NCBI RefSeq assembly: GCF_900108585.1
Contig: NZ_UESZ01000001.1
Span: forward strand, 186,001 to 250,000
DNA length: 64,000 nucleotides
Reading direction: 5' to 3'
Origin: Branchiibius hedensis
GTDB taxonomy: Bacteria > Actinomycetota > Actinomycetes > Actinomycetales > Dermatophilaceae
The translations under genes and the position numbers were made by a program. This document shows, piece after piece, positions 8,139 to 16,672 of the stretch. The notes under the pieces are model-generated. The model saw only the letters and a list, made by a program, of their open reading frames with translations, searched no databases and was not told the DNA's origin. The stretch's first letter is position 1. Each line of letters begins with the position of its first letter.

Positions 8139-9284
8139 TCACAGGCCCAGGTCGCGGCCGATCAGTTCCTTCATGATCTCGTTCGAGCCGGCCCAGATCT
8201 TGGTGACCCGAGCATCGCGCCAGGCGCGGGCGACGCGGTATTCGTTCATGAAGCCGTACCCACCGTAGAGCTGCACGCACTCATCGAGTACGTCGTTCTG
8301 CACCTGGGCGCTCCACCACTTGGCTTTCGCGGCGTCCACAGGGGTCAGTTCGCCCTTGGCGTGTGCAGCGATGCAGTCATCGACGTAGGCCTGCGTGACT
8401 TCGATCTTGGTGACCAGCTCGGCGATCTTGAACTTGTTGTGCTGGAAGGTGCCGATCGGCTGACCGAAGGCCTTGCGCTCCTTGGTGTATTCGATCGTCT
8501 CGGAGAGGATCTGCGCAGCGTGGGCGGTGTTCGACACCGCGGCGCCGACGCGCTCCTGCGGGAGACGCTGCATCATCGAGATGAAGCCCATACCCTCCGG
8601 GCCCAGGCGGTTCTCGTCGGACACCCGGACGTTCTCGAAGAACAACTCGGCGGTGTCGGACTCCTCCTGACCGACCTTGTCCAGCTTGCGACCGCGGGTG
8701 AAGCCGGGCATGCCGTCCTCGACCACGAACAGAGTGATGCCCTTGGCGCCCTTGGTCGGGTCGGTCCGGGTCGCCACGATGACCAGGTCGGCCTGGTAGC
8801 CGTTGGTGATGAAGGTCTTGGAGCCGTTGATGACCCACTCGTCACCGTCCTTGACCGCGGTGGTCTTCAGCGCGGCCAGGTCGGAGCCACCGGAGGGTTC
8901 GGTCATCCCGATCGCGATGATTTTCTCGCCCGAGGCGATACCGGGCAGCCAGCGCTGCTTCTGCTCCTCCGTGCCCAGGTCGACGATGTACGGCGGGCAC
9001 ACGTCGGAGTGGATGCCGAAGCAGGAGGCCGTCGCGGCGTTGAACGCGGAGATCTCCTCGGCGACGACCGCGTTGAACCGGTAGTCGTCAGCCCCGGCGC
9101 CGCCGTACTCCTCGGGGATGTCCAGCGACAGCAGGCCCTGCTTGCCGGCGTCCAGCCAGATATCCCGCGAGATGGTCTTGTCGGCGATCATCTCCTCGGC
9201 CCGCGGGCGCAGGGTGCGCTCCACGAACTCGCGCACACTCGCGCGGAACGCCTCGTGGTCTTCGTCGTAGATGTTGCGGGGCAT
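8139..9284 (-). CDS. Acyl-CoA dehydrogenase (long-chain/isovaleryl-like)
   Basis: A 381-residue FAD-dependent acyl-CoA dehydrogenase with the family signatures GMTEPSGGSDL, WVINGSKTFITNG and a C-terminal IWAGSNEIMKE. The Glu that acts as catalytic base in medium-chain enzymes (YEG) is Ala here. Instead the LPQER motif around residue 240 places a Glu on helix G, as in long-chain and isovaleryl-CoA dehydrogenases, so the enzyme should be active. First gene of a three-gene operon, preceded by GAGGAG and a TetR-type operator. Confidence 0.93.
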   Translation of the reverse strand: MPRNIYDEDHEAFRASVREFVERTLRPRAEEMIADKTISRDIWLDAGKQGLLSLDIPEEYGGAGADDYRFNAVVAEEISAFNAATASCFGIHSDVCPPYIVDLGTEEQKQRWLPGIASGEKIIAIGMTEPSGGSDLAALKTTAVKDGDEWVINGSKTFITNGYQADLVIVATRTDPTKGAKGITLFVVEDGMPGFTRGRKLDKVGQEESDTAELFFENVRVSDENRLGPEGMGFISMMQRLPQERVGAAVSNTAHAAQILSETIEYTKERKAFGQPIGTFQHNKFKIAELVTKIEVTQAYVDDCIAAHAKGELTPVDAAKAKWWSAQVQNDVLDECVQLYGGYGFMNEYRVARAWRDARVTKIWAGSNEIMKELIGRDLGL

Positions 9285-9353
9285 GTCGGCTCCTCAGGTT
9301 GGGCAGTAGCGCGCGGTTGCGGTTGTGCGATGACGATGAGAGATTGGCTGGTG

Positions 9354-9371
9354 ACTAAGCGCTTGCTTAGT
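9354..9371. promoter_or_regulatory. Palindromic operator in the divergent acyl-CoA dehydrogenase/tetR promoter region
   Basis: The 18-bp sequence ACTAAGCgcttGCTTAGT is a perfect 7-bp inverted repeat with a 4-nt spacer that itself continues the symmetry partly (AAGCGCTT). It lies 69 bp before the dehydrogenase ATG and 117 bp before the tetR start. Size and position are those of a TetR-family operator. The obvious ligand regulator is the divergent TetR gene (inference). Confidence 0.75.
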
Positions 9372-9488
9372 ATCCCTCCCAGTGTCGCACCGGGCTCGGA
9401 GTCAGTCAACGAGAGCGGTCCGGCTCGTGCGCAGCACAGCCCACTAGGGTTAGGGATTGTGATGACTGGCGAGACGGAGGTGACGGAC

Positions 9489-10088
9489 GTGGCGACTCAA
9501 CCAACCGAGTCAGGCGCGGATCTGACGCGCTCCCGTCTTATCGAGGCTGCCCGTAAGGCGTTCGGGGAGAAGGGCTTTCACGCCACGACAACCCGTGACA
9601 TCGCTGCCGCCGCCGGTCTGAGCCCTGCCGCGGTCTACGTGCATCACCGCACCAAGGAGGACCTGCTCTACGCGATCTCCCGGGCCGGGCACGAGGCGAT
9701 CCTGACCGACATGCGAGCCGCGATCGCCGGGGCACCAGAAGTGGCCGGCAAGCTGGAAGCCGTCGTCCACGCGATGGTGCTGCGGCACACCCGCGAATAC
9801 GCGGCCGCGCGCGTGGTCAACTACGAACTCGATGGCCTGTCAGCGCAACACCGGGAAGACATCGAGAAGCTGCGGGCCCAGATCCAGGGGATTGTGCGGC
9901 GGCTGCTGCGCACGGGGGTGGCCGACGGATCATTCGTGGTCGACGACGTGCGGATCACCTCCAATGCCATTGTGGCGATGGCTATCGACGCCGCGCGCTG
10001 GTACCGCCCGGCCACCGATCCAGCGCCGGATCGCATCGCCAGCCACCACGCACGCCTCGCCGTTCGAATGGTGGCCGCTGCAGGCTAA
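9489..10088 (+). CDS. TetR-family transcriptional regulator
   Basis: A 199-residue regulator with an N-terminal helix-turn-helix (RSRLIEAARKAFGEKGFH ... TTRDIAAAAGLSPAAVYVHHRTKEDLLY, residues 12-60) and a variable ligand-binding C-terminal domain. The GTG at 9489 has GGAGG 8 nt upstream and fits the usual TetR N-terminus; an ATG at 9462 would add nine residues. It is transcribed divergently from the acyl-CoA dehydrogenase operon and shares the palindromic operator at 9354-9371, so it most likely represses that operon and itself, released by an acyl-CoA. Confidence 0.9.
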   Translation: MATQPTESGADLTRSRLIEAARKAFGEKGFHATTTRDIAAAAGLSPAAVYVHHRTKEDLLYAISRAGHEAILTDMRAAIAGAPEVAGKLEAVVHAMVLRHTREYAAARVVNYELDGLSAQHREDIEKLRAQIQGIVRRLLRTGVADGSFVVDDVRITSNAIVAMAIDAARWYRPATDPAPDRIASHHARLAVRMVAAAG

Positions 10089-10126
10089 GCCGGGTCCGAC
10101 GCCGCGCCCGCTGCCCGGGCATGGCC

Positions 10127-10132
10127 TACTCT
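10127..10132 (+). promoter_or_regulatory. Leaderless -10 element for the XRE-cupin gene
   Basis: TACTCT (TANNNT consensus) ends 7 nt before the ATG at 10140, the spacing expected when transcription starts on the start codon. No ribosome site is present, which supports leaderless translation. Confidence 0.55.
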
Positions 10133-10139
10133 GATCGCC

Positions 10140-10745
10140 ATGTCCGCCCGATCCATCGAGGCCACGGACGAGTTGAACCGCACCGTGGCGACCATCGGCA
10201 CCATCGTCCGGCGTGAGCGCAAACGCCGACGGCTCACGGTGGACGCGCTCGCCAAACGCTCCGGTGTCAGCTTCGGCCGGATCAGCGAGCTGGAGCGCGG
10301 TCTGGGCAATCCATCGCTACAAACCCTTCAGCGAGTAGCGAATTCGCTCGACCTGCCGATGCAACAACTGCTCGCGGATCAGGGCTCGGAGGACGAGCAC
10401 GTGGTGCGGGCGGATGGGCGTTACGTCATGTCCGAGTACGGCGCGCAGGGTGCGGGTCCCAGCGTGCGCCGCGAGTTGCTGACCCCACGAGGCATGACGA
10501 CGCTGCAGGTCATCCGCTCCACGGTGCCGCCGCACTTCACCAACCAGCACGCGCCATTCCGGCACATCGGCACCGAGAGCATCTTCATCGTGGAGGGTGC
10601 GCTGGAGATCGTGCACGGCAAACGAGAGGTCACCCTGCGCTCTGGTGACGCCATGTCCTACCGGTGTTCCGTCCCGCACTACTGGGCCAATTCCACCGAC
10701 CGGCGCTGTGTGCTGATCGGCTCGTTCAGCCCGTTCGAGGACTGA
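10140..10745 (+). CDS. XRE-family regulator with C-terminal cupin domain
   Basis: A 201-residue protein made of an XRE helix-turn-helix (about 17-70, with LAKRSGVSFGRISELERG) joined to a small cupin barrel (about 110-195, with FRHIGTESIFIVEGALEI and the second half DAMSYRCSVPHYWAN). Such HTH-cupin proteins sense small metabolites and control neighbouring uptake or catabolic genes. It stands 114 bp upstream of, and in the same direction as, the peptide ABC importer, which is a plausible target (inference). The start codon is supported by a leaderless promoter 7 nt away. Confidence 0.88.
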   Translation: MSARSIEATDELNRTVATIGTIVRRERKRRRLTVDALAKRSGVSFGRISELERGLGNPSLQTLQRVANSLDLPMQQLLADQGSEDEHVVRADGRYVMSEYGAQGAGPSVRRELLTPRGMTTLQVIRSTVPPHFTNQHAPFRHIGTESIFIVEGALEIVHGKREVTLRSGDAMSYRCSVPHYWANSTDRRCVLIGSFSPFED

Positions 10746-10859
10746 CCCGCGCGACCGTCGCGTGTTACGAGCGTGCAACGAGTTGGGCCGAATCATTGTG
10801 GGCACCGCCGTCACGCCACATACTGATGAACAATCAGCAAACTGATCGTGGGAGAGTTC

Positions 10860-12410
10860 ATGCGCAAGATCCTGCTCGCGGCTGTGGCCGCGGGAGCGGT
10901 AGCCCTCGCCGGCTGTTCGTCCGGCGGCGGAGTCAACCTGAACGGGTCCGCTTCCGGATCCGCCGGCGGCGGAAGTGCCGCCGCGAACGCTGGAGGTGCC
11001 CTCACGGCAGCGATCTCTGCCGAGCCCGACCAACTGGACCCGAACAAGACCTCGTCGTACGCCTCCTTCGAAGTGCTGGAGAACGTCTACGACACCCTCG
11101 TCGAGCCCGACGCCAAGGGCGAGATGCAGCCCGACCTGGCCACCTCGTGGAAGACCTCGAGCGACCAGTTGACCTGGACGTTCACGATGCGCGACGGGGT
11201 GAAGTTCTCCGACGGCACCCCGTTGAACGCCAAGAACGTTGTCTACACCTACGACCGGATCATCAAGGGCAAGCTGTCCCCGTCCTGGCGGTTCGCCTCC
11301 GTCAGTTCGGTCACGGCACCGGACGACAAGACCGTTGAGATCAAGGTCAAGACGCCGACCCCGAACCTGCTGACGCTGATCGGTGGGTTCAAGGGTGTCG
11401 GCATCGTCGAGGAGAAGAACGTCACCTCGGGCAAGATCGGCCGCGACCCGATCGGCAGCGGTCCGTTCGTGGTCTCGGACTGGGTCAGCGGTGACCACAT
11501 CACGTTGAAGCCGAACGCGAACTACTGGGGTGACAAGCCGAAGCTGAGCTCGGTGACCTACCGCTTCATCTCCGACGGCAACACCGCGATCACCGCGCTG
11601 AAGAACGGCGAGATCCAGTGGACGGATGTCATTCCGCCGCAACAGGTGAAGGGTCTGGAGTCCAACTCGGCGGTCAAGACCGCGGTCGTGCCGAGCAACG
11701 ACTACCAGTACCTCACCATGAACCAGAAGAAGGCGCCGTTCAACAACGTTGCGGTCCGTCAGGCCATTGCCTGGGCCATTGACCGCCAGGCGATCGTGCA
11801 GGCGACGACCTACGGCACCGGCACCGAGAACCAGCTGGCCATCCCCAAGCAGTCGCAGTGGTACACCGAGTACGACAAGTACTCCAAGGACGAGAACAAG
11901 GCCAAGCAGTTGTTCGCCCAGGCCGGCCACAAGGGCGGCACGATCAACTTCCTGGCCACCTCGGACTACCCGGAGACGGTGACGACCGCGCAGATCATCG
12001 CCAGCGCGCTGCAGCCCTACGGCATCAACGTCAAGATCAAGACGGTCGACTTCGCGACGTTCCTGTCCGACCAGGGCGCCGGCAACTGGGACATGTACAT
12101 GATGAGTTGGATCGGCAACATCGACCCGGCCGAGTACTACTTCTCCCAGCAGCGCACCGGCCAGTCGTTCAACTTCCAGCACTACTCCAACGCCGAGGTC
12201 GACAAACTGCTCGACGCGGGCGCGATCGAGACCGACCAGGCCAAGCGCAAGGAGGACTACGCCAAGGCTGCAACGATCGTGGCGGACGAGGCGAGCTACA
12301 TCTACCTCTACAACCCCGCCGTCATCCAGGCGTGGTCGCCGAAACTGACCGGGTACGAAGCGCGTAGCGACAAAGCGATCCGCTTCGGCTCGGCGTCGAT
12401 CAGCCAGTGA
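10860..12410 (+). CDS. Peptide ABC transporter substrate-binding lipoprotein
   Basis: A 516-residue family 5 solute-binding protein (DppA/OppA/NikA class). A lipoprotein signal peptide ends in the lipobox LAGC with Cys19, followed by a Gly/Ser-rich linker (19-45). Family motifs include DPNKTSSYASFEVLENVYDTL and RDGVKFSDGTPLNAKNV. It binds peptides or similar ligands on the outer membrane face and delivers them to the permeases encoded next. I chose ATG 10860, preceded by GGAGAG; a GTG at 10848 would add four residues. The next gene overlaps its stop (GTGA). Confidence 0.92.
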   Translation: MRKILLAAVAAGAVALAGCSSGGGVNLNGSASGSAGGGSAAANAGGALTAAISAEPDQLDPNKTSSYASFEVLENVYDTLVEPDAKGEMQPDLATSWKTSSDQLTWTFTMRDGVKFSDGTPLNAKNVVYTYDRIIKGKLSPSWRFASVSSVTAPDDKTVEIKVKTPTPNLLTLIGGFKGVGIVEEKNVTSGKIGRDPIGSGPFVVSDWVSGDHITLKPNANYWGDKPKLSSVTYRFISDGNTAITALKNGEIQWTDVIPPQQVKGLESNSAVKTAVVPSNDYQYLTMNQKKAPFNNVAVRQAIAWAIDRQAIVQATTYGTGTENQLAIPKQSQWYTEYDKYSKDENKAKQLFAQAGHKGGTINFLATSDYPETVTTAQIIASALQPYGINVKIKTVDFATFLSDQGAGNWDMYMMSWIGNIDPAEYYFSQQRTGQSFNFQHYSNAEVDKLLDAGAIETDQAKRKEDYAKAATIVADEASYIYLYNPAVIQAWSPKLTGYEARSDKAIRFGSASISQ

Positions 12411-13429
12411 CCGCCACGGAGCCGGCCACCCCGACACCCAGCGAAGCCCCCGCCAAGGGGCGCCGCGAGGTGCGGGGGGCCGGCCTCCTGCGTTTCCTGC
12501 GCACGCGGCTGATCTATTCGGTCATCGTGCTCTTCGGGGTCAGCATCCTGGCCTTCTCGATCGTGCACCTGGTGCCCGGCGACCCGGTGCGGATCGCGCT
12601 CGGCACGCGGTACACACCCGAGGCCTACACCGCGCTACGCCAGGCGTCCGGGCTGGACCAACCGCTCCTGCTGCAGTATTTCCAGTACGTCGGGCACGCC
12701 CTGACCGGGGACCTGGGGGTCAGCTTCCGGTCCGGTCAGCCAGTGACCACGGCACTGTTGTCCCGGTTGCCGGCGACCATCTCGTTGGCGGTCGTCGGCA
12801 TCGTGATCGGTCTGGCCATCTCCTTGGTGGCTGGGGTCTGGGCCGCTATGCACGAGGGCGGCATCGGTGACGGATTGATCCGATTGGCAAGCCAATTCGG
12901 TGTCTCCGTGCCGGACTTCTGGATGGGCCTTCTGCTGATCAGCCTGTTCTCGGCGAAGCTGGGGTGGCTGCCGTCATCGGGCTACACCGCCATCACCGAT
13001 GACCCATTGGACTGGCTCAAGCACGTGATCCTGCCCGGCGCGACGGTCGGCCTGGTGGCCGGCGCGATCATGACGCGCTACGTGCGCTCGGCCGTGCTCG
13101 ACGTACGTTCCATGTCGTACGTGCGCACCGCCAAGTCCAAGGGCCTGCCGCCGCGGATGGTGACCTTCCGGCACATCGTGCGCAATGCGCTCATCCCGAT
13201 CGTCACGATCACGGGTATCCAGTTGGCAACCATCCTCGGTGGTGTCCTGGTGGTCGAGGTGGTCTTCGCCTGGCCGGGCTTGGGCAACTTGGTCTACACG
13301 GCCGTGCAGAACCGCGACTACCCGCTGATCCAGGGCTCGATCCTGCTGATCGCGGCGATGTTCCTGCTGGTCAACTTCATCGTGGACGTGATCTACGCGC
13401 TCGTCGACCCGAGGATCCGCCTGTCATGA
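12407..13429 (+). CDS. Peptide ABC transporter permease 1 (DppB type)
   Basis: A 340-residue inner-membrane permease with six predicted membrane helices and the EAA loop (YVRTAKSKGLPPRMVTFRH) that contacts the ATPase. The N-terminal region RLIYSVIVLFGVSILAFSIVHLVPGDP is the hallmark of DppB/OppB permeases. It starts with GTG overlapping the binding-protein stop and ends overlapping the next permease (ATGA), so the transporter is one coupled operon. It forms half of the membrane pore. About 30 hydrophilic residues precede the first helix. Confidence 0.93.
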   Translation: MTATEPATPTPSEAPAKGRREVRGAGLLRFLRTRLIYSVIVLFGVSILAFSIVHLVPGDPVRIALGTRYTPEAYTALRQASGLDQPLLLQYFQYVGHALTGDLGVSFRSGQPVTTALLSRLPATISLAVVGIVIGLAISLVAGVWAAMHEGGIGDGLIRLASQFGVSVPDFWMGLLLISLFSAKLGWLPSSGYTAITDDPLDWLKHVILPGATVGLVAGAIMTRYVRSAVLDVRSMSYVRTAKSKGLPPRMVTFRHIVRNALIPIVTITGIQLATILGGVLVVEVVFAWPGLGNLVYTAVQNRDYPLIQGSILLIAAMFLLVNFIVDVIYALVDPRIRLS

Positions 13430-14346
13430 CCTTCAGCCCACTTGAGATCGAACCGGTCGAGCCCGAGGACGAGGCGGTCGAGGAGGATCTGCGTATCCCC
13501 GCCTGGCGGCTGCTGATCGGCAACCCGATCACCTTGATCAGCATCATCGTGTTGCTCGTGGTCGTGGTCATCGCGATCATCGGCCAGTGGATCGCGCCGT
13601 ACGGGATCAACGACATCGACGTGCCCCGGGCGTTGCAGGGTCCTTCGGGTGCGCACTGGTTGGGGACCGATGACCTGGGCCGCGACATCTTCTCGCGGAT
13701 CCTGGTCGCAACCCGGGTCTCCATCCAAGTCGCCGTCATATCAGTGCTTTTCGCGTTCGTCATCGGCGTCACGCTCGGCATCGTGTCCGGCTACATCGGC
13801 GGCTGGGTGGATGCAGTGCTGATGCGGGTCGTCGACGTGATGTTCGCCTTCCCGGTCATCCTGCTGGCACTGGCGATCATCGCGATTCTCGGTCCCAGCG
13901 TCGCCAGCACGACCCTGGCGATCGGGGTGGTCTACACGCCGATCTTCGCCCGTGTCGCGCGGGCGAGCACACTGTCCGCGCGGACGGAGACCTTCGTGCA
14001 GGTGTCGCAGACGATGGGTACGCCGACCTGGCGGATCCTGCTCAAGCGGATCCTGCCCAACATTGCCGCCCCGCTGATGGTGCAGACCTCGTTGTCGTTG
14101 GCCTTCGCGATCCTGTCCGAGGCGGCACTGTCCTTCCTCGGTCTTGGTGTGCAGCCGCCGCAGCCCTCGTGGGGCCGAATGCTTTACGACGCCCAGGGAT
14201 TCGTCGGTCAGGCCTGGTGGATGAGTGTCTTCCCCGGTGCCGCGATCTTCATCACAGTGCTCGCCTTCAACCTGGTCGGTGACGGGCTGCGCGACGTAAT
14301 GGATCCCAAACAACGCTCGATCATGGAAGCGAGGAAGCGCCGATGA
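13426..14346 (+). CDS. Peptide ABC transporter permease 2 (DppC type)
   Basis: A 306-residue permease with six predicted helices, the DppC-type LGTDDLGRDIFSRIL motif after the first helix, and the EAA loop (RTETFVQVSQTMGTPTW). Acidic N-terminus of about 25 residues. It pairs with the preceding permease to form the channel. Overlaps both neighbours by ATGA. Confidence 0.93.
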   Translation: MTFSPLEIEPVEPEDEAVEEDLRIPAWRLLIGNPITLISIIVLLVVVVIAIIGQWIAPYGINDIDVPRALQGPSGAHWLGTDDLGRDIFSRILVATRVSIQVAVISVLFAFVIGVTLGIVSGYIGGWVDAVLMRVVDVMFAFPVILLALAIIAILGPSVASTTLAIGVVYTPIFARVARASTLSARTETFVQVSQTMGTPTWRILLKRILPNIAAPLMVQTSLSLAFAILSEAALSFLGLGVQPPQPSWGRMLYDAQGFVGQAWWMSVFPGAAIFITVLAFNLVGDGLRDVMDPKQRSIMEARKRR

Positions 14347-15929
14347 GCGAGGTTGTCCTTGACGTTCGTGACCTCAAAGTCACCATTGGTCGGCGTGAGA
14401 TCGTCCACGGCGTCTCCTTCGCGGTGGAGAAGGGCGAGACGCTCGGCATCGTGGGTGAGTCCGGCTCCGGCAAGTCACTCACCGTGCTGGCCGCGACGGG
14501 TCTGCTCGATGCACCTGCATCGCGGGTGTCCGGTTCGAGCAGGTTGTCGGGGCAGGAGTTGGTGGGTGCGTCCCCGGCCGCGCTGCGGGCTGTCCACGGC
14601 AACACCGTCGGCTTCGTGTTCCAGGACCCGGCCACGTCGCTGAACCCGCTGCTCACCCTCGAGCGGCAGATCACCGAACCCATCGAGGTGCATCGGCACG
14701 CGACCCGTCGCGACGCGCGCGCCAGAGCACTGGAACTGCTTGAGGCGGTAGGGATTCCGAAACCGGAAGCCCGGCTCTCGGCGTACCCGCACCAGTTGTC
14801 CGGTGGTCAGCGGCAGCGGGTGATGATCGCCGTCGCCCTGGCCAACGACCCGGAGTTGTTGATCGCCGACGAACCGACGACGGCCTTGGATGTGACCACC
14901 CAGGCGCAGATCATCGACCTGGTGAAGGACCTGCAGGAACGCACCGGGACCGCGGTGGTCTGGATCAGTCACGACCTCGGGGTGATCGGGCGCGTATCCG
15001 AGGATGTGCTGGTGTTGCGCCACGGTGACGCGATCGAGCACCGCCCGATCCTGGAACTGCTGGACGACCCCAGCGACGCCTACACCCAGGAGTTGCTGCA
15101 GGCCCGCCCGGTCATCGGCAAACACCAGCCGGCGCCGGCCGATCCGCAGCAGCCGGTGGTGCTGGAGGTGTCCGGGCTCGACGTGCGGTTCTCAGTGAGT
15201 ACGCCGAGTGGCAAGGAAGAGGTGCACGCGGTCGATGACGTGTCGTTCGCCCTGCGACGCGGACACACGCTCGGCATCGTGGGGGAGTCCGGCTCGGGTA
15301 AGTCCACGATCGCCAACGCCCTGACCGGCATCGTCCCGGCGGACGCGGGTTCGGCGATCCTGGAGGGTGACGAACTGCTGGGCAAACGCCGTTCCCGCCA
15401 GGTGCGCCGCAAGTTGGCCATGGTCTTCCAGGACCCCTTCTCGTCACTGGATCCCAAAGCGCGCGTGCAGGATTCGATCGCAGAGCCGTTGGTCGTGCAT
15501 GGTTTGGCCAAGGGTTCGCGGGACGAGCGGATCCGGGAACTGCTGGGGCTGGTGGAGCTACCGGCCGAGATGGCGCAGCGTTACCCGCACGAACTCTCCG
15601 GCGGGCAGCGGCAGCGCGTATCGATCGCTCGTGCGCTCGCCCTGGAACCGTCAGTGATGATCCTGGACGAGGCGACGGCGTCCTTGGACGTCTCCATTCA
15701 GGCGAAAGTGCTGGCGTTGCTCGCGCAACTGCAGCAGGACCTCGGGCTGACCTATCTGTTCATCGCGCACGACCTGGCGATCGTGCAGCAGATGAGCCAC
15801 GACGTCCTGGTGCTGCAGAACGGCAAAACGCAGGAATACCGCTCTGCAGCAGAGCTTTTCGCCGCGCCGGAGTCTGAGTACACGCGGACGCTGCTGGACG
15901 CCGTACTCCCCGAACGCCCGGTCAGCTGA
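14343..15929 (+). CDS. Fused peptide ABC transporter ATPase (DppD-DppF)
   Basis: A 528-residue protein holding two complete ABC nucleotide-binding domains in one chain. Each half has a Walker A (GESGSGKS), an ABC signature (LSGGQRQRV) and a Walker B (LLIADEPTTALD in the first, VMILDEATASLD in the second). In most bacteria the two ATPases are separate genes; the fused form is common in actinobacteria. The second half's Walker B reads DEA rather than DEP, which keeps the catalytic Glu. It powers import of the peptide or related ligand bound by the upstream lipoprotein. Stops only 7 bp from the convergent yajQ. Confidence 0.93.
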   Translation: MSEVVLDVRDLKVTIGRREIVHGVSFAVEKGETLGIVGESGSGKSLTVLAATGLLDAPASRVSGSSRLSGQELVGASPAALRAVHGNTVGFVFQDPATSLNPLLTLERQITEPIEVHRHATRRDARARALELLEAVGIPKPEARLSAYPHQLSGGQRQRVMIAVALANDPELLIADEPTTALDVTTQAQIIDLVKDLQERTGTAVVWISHDLGVIGRVSEDVLVLRHGDAIEHRPILELLDDPSDAYTQELLQARPVIGKHQPAPADPQQPVVLEVSGLDVRFSVSTPSGKEEVHAVDDVSFALRRGHTLGIVGESGSGKSTIANALTGIVPADAGSAILEGDELLGKRRSRQVRRKLAMVFQDPFSSLDPKARVQDSIAEPLVVHGLAKGSRDERIRELLGLVELPAEMAQRYPHELSGGQRQRVSIARALALEPSVMILDEATASLDVSIQAKVLALLAQLQQDLGLTYLFIAHDLAIVQQMSHDVLVLQNGKTQEYRSAAELFAAPESEYTRTLLDAVLPERPVS

Positions 15930-15936
15930 GTTCCGG

Positions 15937-16434
15937 TTACCGGTAGTTGGTGAACTGCAGCGCCACGTCCAGGTCCGCGGCCTTCAGCAGACGCTGGACC
16001 TCCTGCAGGTCGTCGCGGGACTTGGAGGTGACCCGCAACTCGTCGCCCTCGATACGCGCCTTGACCGACTTCGGGCCCTCGTCGCGGATGATCTTGGAGA
16101 TCTTCTTCGCGTCCTCCTGGCTGATGCCCTCCTTCAGGGCCGCCTCCAGGCGGTATTCCTTGCCGGACAGCTTGGGCTCACCGTCGTTGGATAGGTCCAG
16201 CACCTTGAGGGAGACGCCGCGCTTGATCAGCTTGCTCTGCAGCACGTCCAGGACGGCCAGGGTGCGCTCCTCGCTGTTGGCCTTCATCAGGATCTTCTCG
16301 CCCGACAGGCTGACCTCGGCGTCGACGCCCTTGAAGTCATAGCGGGTGCTGATCTCCTTGGCGGCCTGGTTGACGGCGTTGTTGATCTCCTGGCTGTCCA
16401 GCTTGCTGACGATGTCGAACGAAGAATCGGCCAT
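15937..16434 (-). CDS. yajQ: YajQ-family nucleotide/cyclic di-GMP-binding protein
   Basis: A 165-residue protein matching YajQ over its full length, beginning [20 protein letters not shown] and containing TRYDFKG and the ending FTNYR. Members fold as two ferredoxin-like domains and some bind cyclic di-GMP. The role in actinobacteria is not settled. Monocistronic on the minus strand. Confidence 0.93.
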   Translation of the reverse strand: MADSSFDIVSKLDSQEINNAVNQAAKEISTRYDFKGVDAEVSLSGEKILMKANSEERTLAVLDVLQSKLIKRGVSLKVLDLSNDGEPKLSGKEYRLEAALKEGISQEDAKKISKIIRDEGPKSVKARIEGDELRVTSKSRDDLQEVQRLLKAADLDVALQFTNYR

Positions 16435-16539
16435 GGTGGGCTCCTTTGCTAACCGGTCGGGTCTGCCCCTCAGTATCCCGCTCGTCGGCGATTAGCAACG
16501 ACCCGGCGTCCCTTGTTATCCTCGTCCAGCGTCCATCGC

Positions 16540-16623
16540 GCCAGGTTGCCCGAGCGGCCAATGGGAGCGGACTGTAAATCCGTCGCGAAAGCTACGAAGG
16601 TTCGAATCCTTCACCTGGCACCA
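16540..16623 (+). tRNA. tRNA-Tyr (GTA anticodon)
   Basis: The acceptor stem GCCAGGT pairs with ACCTGGC at 16613-16619; the anticodon loop reads ACTGTAAATCC with GTA in the middle, and the T-loop GGTTCGAATCC is standard. It has a long variable arm (class II), as tRNA-Tyr does in bacteria. The 3' CCA (16621-16623) is encoded. Confidence 0.95.
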
Positions 16624-16631
16624 GACGCAGC

Positions 16632-16663
16632 AAGGCCCGGCCACCACCAGGTGACCGGGCCTT
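16632..16663. terminator. Terminator after tRNA-Tyr, convergent with the acyl-CoA-oxidase-like gene
   Basis: A 9-bp stem (AAGGCCCGG / CCGGGCCTT) extended by one mismatch and four more pairs around an ACCA loop. It lies between tRNA-Tyr (+) and the minus-strand gene ending at 16673 and probably serves both. Confidence 0.8.
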
Positions 16664-16672
16664 CGCGTTGGG

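Noticed and set aside
7293-9461. Long plus-strand frame running into the TetR gene
   Set aside because: Antisense to maoC, fabG and the acyl-CoA dehydrogenase; only the part from 9489 matches a protein family and has a ribosome site.
10746-10859. Operator-like short repeat CTGATgaacaATCAG before the peptide transporter
   Set aside because: Only 5-bp arms; too short to separate from chance without more sites.
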